From assembly GCA_034509735.1 (NCBI GenBank), contig JACGWO010000012.1:26255188-26319187 (forward strand): 64,000 nucleotides of DNA. Direction: 5' to 3'. The DNA comes from Sesamum alatum (lineage: Eukaryota; Streptophyta; Magnoliopsida; Lamiales; Pedaliaceae). Shown piece after piece: positions 49,428 through 61,700 of the stretch. The notes beneath the pieces were generated by a model. The model had not been told where the DNA came from, ran no database searches, and worked only from the letters and a program-made list of their open reading frames with translations. The position numbers were made by a program, and so were the translations under genes. Positions within the stretch are counted from its first letter, which is position 1; every line of letters starts with the position of its first letter.

Positions 49428-51208
49428 TTAAGAGCACAGCTTCCAGCCGAAAGTCAACAGGCAAAGAAAACAAGATCAGAAAGAGAAACTTGGAGTAGTA
49501 TGTAAAGGATCAAGTAAGTCATACATAATGGAGAAAATCCCAAAACTAGTAATTGAATTCTTAATTAATTCCATAAAATAAATGGCCAAGAACTTGTGAT
49601 TTATCAAGATTAAAAACAGAAAATGAGCTGAAGATGTATTTTGGCACCCAAATTTCAACGACCTAAACTTCAATTCCTTCCTAAAGAAAAGATGACAAAA
49701 ATCTTTATGACCTATTGATCTAATCAAGCACCAAAGAGAAGTACAAGCAGAATCTATAAGAAAACATCAAGTAAGAACGTAACATAACAAAGATTTGATA
49801 TTTACATACCACCTTTCTGTCTTATACAAGTTGTTTCAAGGAAATAAAAACCAGCCATTAATACCAATTTTTCATATTTAGTAGGACTTGTTCTATTGCT
49901 ACTTGCATCAGAAGAGATTTTGGTTTCTCTAACTCAAACAAGTTCGCCACCATTCTTAGCTAATAAATTCGTCAATAGCTAACAAAGTAGATAATGAAGA
50001 TGCATGAAGCAGTTCGAGCTGGTCTCTGCTAGACTTACTGCAATGGTTGCTATATATGCTTGCTGTGTCTTACCATCCAATAATGACTTATCCTTTTCTT
50101 TTCTTCACTTTAGAAAGAAAAACTCGATAAAACATAATGAAGAGACAACTGATATAATGTTCCACAATTTCTATGCAAAGATGAAAAGCAAAATTAATTA
50201 TACATGTAGTAACACATTATGCTTCTTTGGAAATATGATTTGATTAATAATTATGTTAATGCAACTGAAAACTCAAAGATATTCTTGTCATTACCAGATG
50301 CAATGAGAAGCAATACGACCAATCTAAGAGTAGAGAACAGCAAAGTCCAAAAGCTGTTCAAAAAGGGAAGCTGCAGAAAAGATATACCAAAAAACAGCAT
50401 TACAGGGTACCTATCGCCAAACTGAATAAAAAGGTAAAAAAATATTTGTATAAAAATAGAGAACTGGTAATTTCCTAAAATAAGGCAGTGTGCTATTGTT
50501 TTGACCGCTGCAAGATGAGTTTTCAGGTCTTTATCTAGGTCAGTTATTCCAAAAAAAAAAAAAAGGAATTAAGCAAAATAGATAAAGATCAATAATGTAT
50601 TCCTTAACAGAAAATATTTCCTCATTATCTTGTGTTGTGCAGGAATAAACACAAAACATCCAGAATCATAGCATGTCAGTATCATCGGATTGTGTAAATC
50701 AACCAATTATCGACAGAGAAATAAGACTTGCAGTTGATAACAGCCAATGGATCAAGAAAAATCATTTCGAGATCTACTGAATCCAACTGAAGAAATTGAT
50801 TACTGTATTACTCTGAAATTCCTGATGAATCATATAGTTGAAGAGACAAGTAAAAACCACTAGAAGAAATAGAAGAAAGATAAATAACAACAACAACAAT
50901 TGATTTCCTTCAGTTTTCCGAGAATAAACTGCTATTCAAGTACAATACCAACTGAAACAAACAATCTGCATCATCACCTACTCAATCTGTACAGATTTTA
51001 AGTATGTGTGAGAATAAACACACTGGCCTATACAGTGTCATATATAAATAGAAAGTCAAATAATCACTACGAAATTTAATGAAAACATTGTTTCATGTAC
51101 AGTCTGATGAAATCAAGCGCAGCTGAGACCAAATACAACATTAACGCGCATAATCAATTTCTATAAACGCATAATAAACGTCTATGAAATAAAATTCCTT
51201 AGAAACAC

Positions 51209-51209
<1 letters not shown>

Positions 51210-51242
<33 letters not shown>
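51210..51242. repeat. Poly-A/T run of about 33 bases
   Basis: A homopolymer lies upstream of the CDK-like gene, followed by a GA-dinucleotide run at about 51290-51302. It is simple sequence without evident function; its length may vary or be misassembled. Confidence 0.95.
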
Positions 51243-51243
<1 letters not shown>

Positions 51244-51313
51244 AAATAAGCGTGCATGTATACACACAGACTTCCTCTGTGTGTGCGTAAGAGAGAGAGA
51301 GGTAGAGAGTTAC

Positions 51314-51420
51314 CAGAGAAGGAAAACTGAAAGACGAAGCTGCAGTATCGCCCAGGAGAACTTCTGATTAGTGAGGAAAATGAAGCAAATATTCAGTAAG
51401 GAGAATCATTATATAGGGGG
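51314..51420 (-). other. Candidate non-coding first exon of the CDK-like gene
   Basis: Minus-strand sequence here ends with a good donor, CTTCTCTG/GTAACT at 51313-51314. It lies about 1.9 kb upstream of the ATG at 49427, whose own coding exon is only nine bases and needs an upstream leader. Further upstream, around 51498-51525, are two TCACGTGC strings (G-box cores). The transcript start is inferred, not seen. Confidence 0.4.
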
Positions 51421-52600
51421 AGAACAGGAATCTCTCACTTCGTTTTCCTTTTAACGGTTTTTCCCGCCCAATTCAGAGCCAGCCCCTTGGCGTGACGATC
51501 ACGTGCAAAAGCCAATATCACGTGCCTCCCCCCTTCCTCTTCCTCTGTGTCGTTTATTTAACTGAAAACACAACAGAAACAGAACTTTTATAGATTTTTA
51601 TTTAGGTTAAAAATAAATAAAATGATGCAAGAATTTAACCAAACTAAACGTGGGTGTATAATTTACTTTTGGCAGGAACAGGCTGAGCTATCCAATTATC
51701 ATGGCATATATGATAAATTATTTTTGGCAAATAAAATATTAACATGCCAATAAGGCATAATTCAATTGACAAAACTGAAGTTGCATGAATCTTAAGATCA
51801 TGGCTTCGAATCACCTAGTGTAGAATATTATTTTATTTAATAGTATGTGTAAAAAGTTTACTTTATAATAGGTGATTAATTATATATAAGATATCTAATT
51901 TGAATGATTATAATCGATTTATTCAAAATAAATAACAATTCATCGCATTACCTCCAAAAAACACATATGAAATATTAACACGGTCGATGACTAAGTGTGA
52001 CATTTCATTTTTGGCGTATGCATAAATATTTTAAAAGTGACTAATTATTTTTAATTAAGATGTATTATTTTCATTTTTTAATAAATGAGAAAACAATAAT
52101 TTCAATATATAAAAATAAATTAGTTAAAATAAGCATCACAAAGAAAGAAGGTAAGTAATTGGGAAAGAAGGAATAATAAATAAAGAAATGAACATTTAGG
52201 TGAAAAAATAATTAAATAGTGATTATGGATAGAAAAAAGACACTAAAAAATACTCTTCGGTTTTGTATCTAATAATAATACAAAGGAAAATGCATCAAGC
52301 TTACAATGCTGATATGCGGAATTTTTCGCTAAAACATGAGAATTAAAAGCAACGAATCATTGAACACGGCCAACACATTAACAACTCAATATCATTTGAT
52401 TAGGGGGAGAAAAGTTATCATTTAATAGTCTCTCAAGAATAAAAAAAGTAGTTCAAAAAATTATTGAGAATCCCAGATAAAAACAATGTCAGAGCAAAAG
52501 ATGTTTCCTTCTGTTGCCTGCGACTAAAATAATAATAATACACATAATCCTACACCCGCGTACATGAGTGAGGAATTCTCTCTAAAGCAAAATTCTTATG
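51421..52600. other. Intergenic region between CDK-like promoter and FRIENDLY 3' end
   Basis: AT-rich DNA without a supported gene. G-box cores (CACGTG) near 51500 and 51520 probably belong to the CDK-like promoter. A minus-strand AATAAA at 52609-52614 is the likely poly(A) signal of the FRIENDLY gene. Confidence 0.5.
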
Positions 52601-52758
52601 ATCGCATTTTTATTGAAAGAATATATTACAATGTCACTGCACACAAGGGCAGAATGCAACACTAGAGCCTGTAATTCAATTGAGGCTGTCAAACTCTTCC
52701 AAATTCAACACCTACGCCTACCAAAAAGAACCAAATGGGCTTGACTGTGGTCGGAATT

Positions 52759-55700
52759 TCAAGAAGTAGCTTTGGCTTTCGTTTTCGACTTCTTAGCATC
52801 CAGAGAAGCCAAGCCTGGTCCTAATCCAACTGGAGCCTGATTTTGCTTATCAGGTTTGGACTGCTCCTTTTCGGGATCCTCAGCTCCGTTTGAAGTATGA
52901 CCATTGGATTCTTGCTTCTCTCCGTCAGTTGACTCATTTGCAGCATCAGGAGTCATACCTGAGTTTATGATGTTAAGGAGCTGGGTAAGTGGTGGAAGAG
53001 CCTGTACAGGAACACCGTGGGGGCGTATCAAGAGACCCTTAGCTGCTGCTTTTTTCCGTGCTTCTGCAGCAGCTCGAGCTGCTCTTTCATCAACACCTCT
53101 CCCTCTTGGAAGTGCTTCACCAAATGATTTGTTTGCCGAGGAACCAGAACCGCTAGTGCCCCCGGCTGCAGCTTGAAATGCTTGTATCAGGTCTGGATGA
53201 GCCTGGTTGAATATCAAGCAGTGGAAAAAGTATTTCAGAAATAACATTAACTATAATGAAATATGCTGCTTGAATTCATATCGAAAGAAAATGACTAAAA
53301 GTTGCAACACAATCTTTCCATCATCTTAAAGAAGTCAATACATGTTCTTAGCCAGTTGAATTTCAAGTGGAAGAACATTAGCTTATTTCAGTTCCTTCCT
53401 GACCTTTACAATAAATCGGTATGAACCTTAAGGGAGTGGATTTCAAGAGATGTCATAAGTACCTTCAGAATATCAATAGCCTTTTGTGCAGAAGCAGCAT
53501 TCAAAGCCTGACCTTTCTGCTTTTGTGCATTGACCTATCAAATAGAAATGAAATTGGAGGGGATTAGTGGGTTAGGAAATGTATTGATTAGTGAAAAAGA
53601 AAAATTCATCAAGCGAACTGGATAGATAACTACTTGCAACTCGCGCATCTTAAATGTCTTCATCCAGTTCTGAGAATCCTTGGTCCTGGAGTCGTCCTCC
53701 CCAAGTTGTTTTACAAGAATATCATATGTTTTCTTCTCATGCTGCCACATAAAAGATCAAACAACATAAAGAAAATCACCGCCACACGTATAAACTCAGA
53801 AATGAAATAATCTAAGCTTTGGCACATAGTCACATACCTGGTGAGAAAGCTTGAAGGCACCCATACAGTTAAACGCAATTGCCAAAGCATGGTAGCAAAC
53901 CGCAGTTTGAATATGCTCCTCTCCTAGCAGTCTTTCATTCTTTTTCAAGGCTTCTTGCAGATATCGAAGGGCCGTATCCATCTTTCCGATATCTTGATAC
54001 ATCATAGCAAACATTTATAAAAGTAGCAGCAACATCAGGGTGATCTGGGCCGGATGACAAGCTTAAAAGGAGTAATGCACGTGACATATGACGCAATGCC
54101 AGCTCCGTCTGGTTCAGACCATGATAGAACAGAGCCATATTCCCATAGCTGTAGCAAATGATATGCTTTAGAGATAATAATAGTATCTAAACAGCACATA
54201 AGGTGACAAAAATTCCATGGCTAACATGAGAGCAAATATCAGAAGCAGCATGATCCATACACAGAAACACCCCCAAGCGCCCAAGTTTACCAACTTATTC
54301 ATCCCCATTCTCTTTAAGAAACTAAAGATCAAAATATCTCATGATTGGGTAGAGATGAGTTGAATCCCAATCATCAAGCCAGATGTGGCACCATTAGATT
54401 TCGATATATCCCAGAGCCTTCAACTCTCTTATCAGTGACTAAAGTAACTAGATACTATAATAGGTCAACTCTAAAGAATAGGTGACATAGTAACTCAATA
54501 TGTGTTCGCAGAAAATTTAATCATAACCCATGTCACAGAAAACTGAAACAAGTAGAGGAAAACAGTTTGTGCCTGTGAGCTGTGTCAGGGTGATCTAGTC
54601 CAAGGCATCGTTCGTTTATGATTAGCTCCTTGTGCTGTTGCATTATTGCTCCAGCCATATCTCCAGCATGATACAAGACCATGGCCAAGTAGCTGTATAT
54701 CAAAAGCCAATATTTAGAATAAGCTCTAGACTAATTAAACAAGAAAGTGAAAGCCCAAGGTCTCAATGTAGGAATAGTTATAGTAATTCACAGTCAATCA
54801 TTGGGTGAACTATGTAGGAAAAACAACAAAATCCTGATAATTTTACAGGCCAGTGTCAAAAATTACCGACAACAGTTTGCAACTTCTCGATGCATTGGAC
54901 CAGTGACCTGCACATTTCTGTCTCCAGTTAGTTTCATGTCTTAAAATAACGATAAGAGACTGTACAAGGAGTAAACATTGTTAACTGCACCTGCTGGAGA
55001 ATTGTGAAAGCTTCAGAGAATAACGTGTACGCCTCACTGAGCATTCCCTGAGAAAAGCGATGAAAAGCTCTTAAATAGCTACTATGAAATTTTGAATAGT
55101 ATGAAATAAAAGCTCTTGAATATTTTGTCAAGAGCTTGAATAATTAGGAATAAAAGCTCTTGATATAAAATAGCTACTACGATATTTGTCATCTTTTGAG
55201 AAAAATATCCAAATTCTAATTTGTTACCCTTCCAGATCAGGTGTGAAATCGAAGTATATCTCAAAAGTCCATCCATATTTATATTTTGTATCACATTAAG
55301 GTAGATATTTGAATGAGCTTAAACCAATGAACTACTATTGATAGTATTTATCCACACATTCATCTACACGATACCATCCTCAATCAAAAAGATCAATGTC
55401 AGTCTAGAATATATATGTTTACCTGGTACAGTAAAATGAGACAGTCTAAATCAGATAGTAATCCATACCTCTGCTAATTGAACTTTTCCAGTTTCAACCA
55501 GATCCTTCGCTTCCGAACAAACTGGAATGGAATGCTTCACTACTGGTTGGACATTCAACACATCTGAAACTTGGAAAGGTGCCAGAGCATCGAAATCATA
55601 TTTGCGAGCAGCAATGGTTATTCCAACCTGTCAAGTGGACACGAGAATGAAGTGTTATAATAAACTTCAGAGGTAATACATGCATGCATAAAACCTGGAA

Positions 55701-58700
55701 AACAGGAATTTTAAATTTTGAGCGGCATATAAAAGCCCAAATGAAAATTGGATCTTTCTAAACACACAGGCCCTACAATGTCTCACAAATGCCACAAAAA
55801 AACATGTCAATCTCGATTGGCATAAAGAATGAAATAAACCATCTTTTGCGGCAACACACTAGGCCAGACAGCATATCATGATTTTTAAGTAGAAATATTG
55901 GCAAGTATTTCCTTTCCCAAGTGCTAGCACAAACTTCAAGCTCTCACGCAAAACTAATGAAGGCATGCTTGTGGCTTCCGCATTAAACAAAACTTGCCAT
56001 GTCCAAGCAAATAACAGATTTCACACAGTCATGGTAAATGTGATACACCTATTCAGAACATGGCATGCTAGAATACATAGACAGATTATAGACCCATGGC
56101 AGAGAGTTAAATAAGTAAAATAAAGAATAGTCTACAATCATCATTTGATCCGATTATTACTTGATTCGTTGAACCAGAAAGAGAACACAGAGTCAGAGGC
56201 ATGTGATTCTCACAGAAAAAACCTACATCTCAGGATAGATATGTAGAGTAGACAGATATATTACAGGGTTTCCTTTTCTTTTTTATGTATTAATGAAATC
56301 TTCCTTTCCGTTTTAGCTGTTATCGAAAATCTATCTGTATGGCCTTAATTAACTCTATCTCTCTCTTGCTCAGTCCACGAATAGCACTTTCGTTCCCTTC
56401 TTTTTCTGAATCCTTTAGTTTTAAACCAGACTTGTGTAATTAGGTCGGGAAACCCCTTGCTCTTTCCTTTGAAATTACAAGCATTCATTTCAAAATTCTT
56501 AAATAATAATAATAATTAATATATATATATATATATTTTAAAAAAAAAGAAGAAGAAGAAGAAGAAGAGGAGGAGGAAGCTACCTTTTGGCAAAGATTTC
56601 GTATAACTGAAATTTTTTTCACCCGCTGCCTTGCATCTTCTGGCAACTCAAACTGCAGAAGAAATAATCTCAACAAAATAATCATGCAGCTCTTCCAGAA
56701 TTCTTAGAATAAAGTATAGGCAGTAACCAGACCTGGTATTTGAGTTTTGCAAATTCTTGAATGTCAGACCATAAACTATCAGAGGTGATACTCAGATACA
56801 AGGACTGCTTCTTCCTCACATATCCCACATTTCTTAACTTATCTTGTCCCTTGGAAGACTTTCCAGAAGCATGATGTCCTGAATGAACCTGTAAAATGTG
56901 GATGCAATGGATCCCAGGATTACATAGAGACAATAAAACATGACATGCCAAAATACAATATGGAGCCAACTAAGCTTTTTCCAAGTTTTTACATCATTAT
57001 CAAATTTTGACATATAACAAGATCCCTATTCTCTACCCTTTATTGCATCTAAATACAAAGAACATCCACCGCAACAACAGAAAAACCCAGCAACAAAATT
57101 TCCAGATCAAGAGAGCAAAATATTAAAATGAGATGACAGGGTCAAAGTACATTCACAACTTTTCACAGAATTTATTTTCAACATCAATACCTTTTTTTGG
57201 GTTTTTGAGTGTGAATTGTTTGCAACACCTTTAGCAGAAACAGCCTGAACTTTTCCCAAGAAACAGTTGAAAAAATGTGAAATTGCAAGCCCAAGATCAT
57301 GATCTTCTGTGTCTCTTAAAATATCCTGCATGTCCAGAGGGCAATGAGTCGGCAAATCTCATTCGAAGGTAAAAAACTACATTTAACAATCTTACAGTCG
57401 TTTAAGTAAAGAATTTGTTTCACAACCAATCAAAAAGAATCTAATCGAGTTAGTGCAAATATCAAAAATAAATGAATCTGCCCTAGGGTAACCCAGGAAT
57501 AAAAAGTGTGTCAAAGAAAAAAATCCAAAATATCAGGCAGTGCCTTAAAAGAAAACTTCCTCTCAATCTCCAATGAGAAATCTAGTGGCAGCAACAAAGC
57601 ATTGCTGCAAAAAAAATTAATCAGATAGAATAACTCAAATTTCACCAGGCAACATCCCCAGAGCTACAGTAGCTTCCTTTAGCATTTATGCATCCTAAAA
57701 GAGATTAAAAGATAAGATGCATGCTAGGATAAAGGACAGCCACAAGAAATCATGGACTGAGAAGTATAGATCTGCCGGTCTATTGAAACTTCATCTCAGG
57801 TTGCTAAAGCAATCCGATCAAAGTAAATGGCAACTGTAACTCAAATTCTAATCCAGTTGCAATAAGTTGGCCAGCTTCAAATAAATGAGTTAATAAAGAT
57901 TACAGCCAGAATAGTGTATCTTGATAATATTCACAACACGCTCCATGCAAGAGCAAAGTTTGAGTTAGCAGTAAAACTAAGCATTTCGATGCTAGCAACA
58001 AAATAGAATCAGTTAGCAAATCCCCATCATATCTTATAACCAACATATTACCAGCTATTTGAGGATGTCCGAATTTCATGTCTCCATGCAAGAGCAAAGT
58101 TTGAGTTAGCAGTAAAACTAAGCATTTCGATGCTAACAACAAAATAGAATCAGTTAGCAAATCCCCATCATATCTTATAACCAACATATTACCAGCTATT
58201 TGAGGATGTCCGAATTTCATGTCTCCGTTCTAAATCAGAATTTTTACAAAATTTTGAGATGTAAGGCTTTTGGTTTCCGGCTTCTAAGATAGGATTATGA
58301 TGGAGGGCAATCCACAATGAGATACTAGATATGACAATCTACAAGATAGAAAGAAACCATGCACTGGAAAAGCATGATTTCGATTTTCAGAATACTTCCA
58401 CCGAGTTGGGTAATTGAAGAGGGGATCATCTAGTCATGATGTTAATATGTCAGCCCAAAAATCCTGAAGTGGCAAAGTGCTCAAAAAGTTGTCAGTTACC
58501 TTAACAATATGCTTGGCAGATCTGACAATGATCTCATTGGAACAAAGGTCCCATAAGTGAGGCATATGTCTGGTCCCTTCAGCAACCTGTAGCACAAACA
58601 GATGAACCATTGGATTGATAAAAAACATAAACAAAACCAGGCTTTTCAACCCACTACATAATCCTGTGATTCCAGTTCTAGGTATAGCAAGTATATCAGA

Positions 58701-61700
58701 AATATAATGTCATGAAAGAGTTTTACAATCCATCAAGAGTTAATACTTACTTTTCCAATATAACGAACGTTAATACCATGTGCATGGAGTGCGTCAGTCA
58801 GAGTTTGTCCATCCATTGGTGAAACTTCAAGGGTACAAAGATCTTGTATGAATTTAGGAAGTACAACATCTTTAAGATACAGACTTGCTTTCCGCACATT
58901 TTCCTCATCTGTGGCGATCTCCTGGAAAATATTATTTTGAAAAACTTAACAAGGAACTTCCTCAAATATTGGGTCAAAAGGACAGGTGCCGAAAGGTGAC
59001 ATATGTACCTCTTCATTGCCAGCTAGCTTGAATTCAGTAAAAACATTAGGATTGAAGAGGATCTCTTTGCTTGTATCTTCTCTCCTGGGGCGAGAACCAT
59101 ATGATTGCAAGTTTTCCTTTTCACCTTTTTCAGAGTCCTGTGAAAGCCCACTTACAATCAAATGTGACCCAAAACTAGGTGGAGCAACAACACCTTCTGA
59201 CAACATGCTCATCCATACATCACAGGGAATTAAAAGTTTCCCTTCCAACAACAAACACACCTCTAATAAAGATTAATATAAATTGCACAAGACTCGTGGG
59301 TGAAGATAACTTGCAATCAATTACACAAATTAATTCAGCAGAATATCTGATATTTCTCTTCTCCAAAGAATGATAACATCATTTCTTGCACTAACGACAG
59401 TGTTGAGGGTAGAAAGTTAACCTAGTTTTGCAATTTTACTCGGCCTGTTAATTGTTGAGAGGAGATCGGACAATTGAAGTCAAGGATCAATCTCAAGACG
59501 AGCTCATTAGCTTTTCTGAGCTCTCCATGTTTTCAATCAGTTTCAAGTTCGATAAGAATGGTTCTAGCTTGCCCTTGATATTATAGTGAACACAAACCAC
59601 TATCACATTATAAGTAAACACTTTACATAATTAAGCCATCAAACTTCAGAATTAATTAAGATATAAAAGCTGAAAGCAAACTGTAATCTTAGTGATCAAA
59701 TCAAGCACGCATGAGATTGACATAGAGAAATCAGAATGGAAATTGCCTTCTCTTATTTCTCGTAGAATATAGCTGGCTGAGGAAGCCAAGTGCAACTTCC
59801 AACAGACAGGTAAAGTTCCAAAAGAGAACAGCTCATAAAACTGGATAAACAGCTTTCCAGCCTCCAGCAACTAGCATAGACTTCTTTAAGTTCTAACTCC
59901 AGATAACAATGCATCCCTTGACAATGTATTTACATAAGCCAAATTCTAAGGCTTCTAACATTAAGCTGTAATCCAGAGTCAACTGACTCGTAAGAAACAA
60001 AGATAGCATTTCACCGGCGCAGTTTCTAAATTTGTTAGACCAAAGAAAAATTAAGAATGAACCTCAAAATGGCTCTCTTACCCACAACATTGGATTGAAA
60101 TAATTCTTGCAGCAGGAGTTTCTTTTTGCGCAATTTAGTATGACATGGGCATGCAGAACGGTCAAGCCACTTTTTCTACAAACTTAACTACAGTTACAGT
60201 AGAAACTGCAGATTGCAGAATCCTCACAGAGAAGATCCTTCAGATATCTAAAAGAGTAGGTAATGCACTATTACTTAGACACTGGAACTGCTAGGATGCA
60301 CCGACAACTTGGTTTATACTTCTATCCCAAAAGAAGAGATTCTTCAGCAAGCAAGATAGGTGGTTCAACACTCACATCGATACTGACAAACTGCAGGAAT
60401 AGCTGAATTTTTTTTTACAAGAGACTTCCTTTTCTAAAAGCTATATTTATGTCAAGCATCAGGAGGTTATCTCACAAGAACTACCTGTAACTGTGTCTCA
60501 CTTGTTGCTGAGGGTGCATCAGCTGCTACATTTGTGTCAGGTTTCACCACTTCTTCAGCACTGATGATATTCGAAGAATCAGAAACAACAGGATTCTCCT
60601 GTTCTGGATGACACCCACTCTTCGACATTTCAGCTGCTTCAGCCTTTTCATGACCAAATAACAGTAGTTTAAGATTGTGAAATATCCAAAAATGGTTTAG
60701 AAGTTATATTCATACGTAGATAGCTGAATCTTACATGGCAAAAGGCAGATATTAGTTCAGGTCTCAAAATGCAAAATCTGGAGCCTGATCCAGTATAGTT
60801 TGCATCACGAGGTGTGACTCTCATCAAATCCAAAAGATAATGCCTGGTTGGAGTACAATGTAAATACTATCAAGAATGAGGCAGGAAAAATAGCAAAGTT
60901 ACGTCTCCTGTGTGGTTACTATCTGGACATAAAGGAATTCAAAATGTTGCTCAAACATGCTTGGCAAGTAAGAGAGAAGACCATGTATAAGATGGACAAC
61001 AATTTACTGCTGCCGGACTTAGCCAGAGTTTTCAGACACTAAAATTTGATTAAACATGTTGCAGCTGACACTTAAGTAAAAGGAAAAAACTTTGAGTGCT
61101 GAAGCATCATGCAGGCATAAGGATCTTTATCACCCATCGCCCAATGAAACCAAAATGAAGCAGATAGATGTATTTAGAAATGCCCGATTCAGGCAAACTG
61201 CCAATTTTTCAAAGTTCATGTTTCTGGCTTTGAAGGAACAGCAGATAATTAACTTGGGAAAAAGAAAAGCAGAGAAGAAAAAAATTCCACAGGTGCTAAT
61301 TACTACATTTACTGGAAAATCTGAAAGGCAAGTTTCACCTGTCATCACTGCCGACAATGCCTTTGCACTCAACTGGTGCAGCTAGCTTGAAAACATTACC
61401 AGATCCATCTAGCACACTGTGCTCTTTCAGATGAAGACGTTTGGCAGCTTCCAGTACCTAAGATAATCGTACAAGTAGGAATTACTGATGGGGTCAAGAG
61501 TTGACCTATAAATTCTATGAACGAAGGAACACAAGAGCCCCATGGTACCACAAAATAAGTTTCTTAATCCTGAGTTCCTCACAAGTAACTTAGTCTCCAT
61601 AAGCAGGATTAGAAGACAAAACGGCAATTCCTTCACTAAATCTCAGATTGCCATTCTCACAGAAGAAGACTTAGATTAAATTTGGGTCATGACCAATAAA

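Noticed and set aside
57900..58220. 106-codon minus-strand frame with a 47-residue internal repeat
   Set aside because: It is produced by a recent 141-bp intronic tandem duplication. It has no splice sites joining it to FRIENDLY and no family match.
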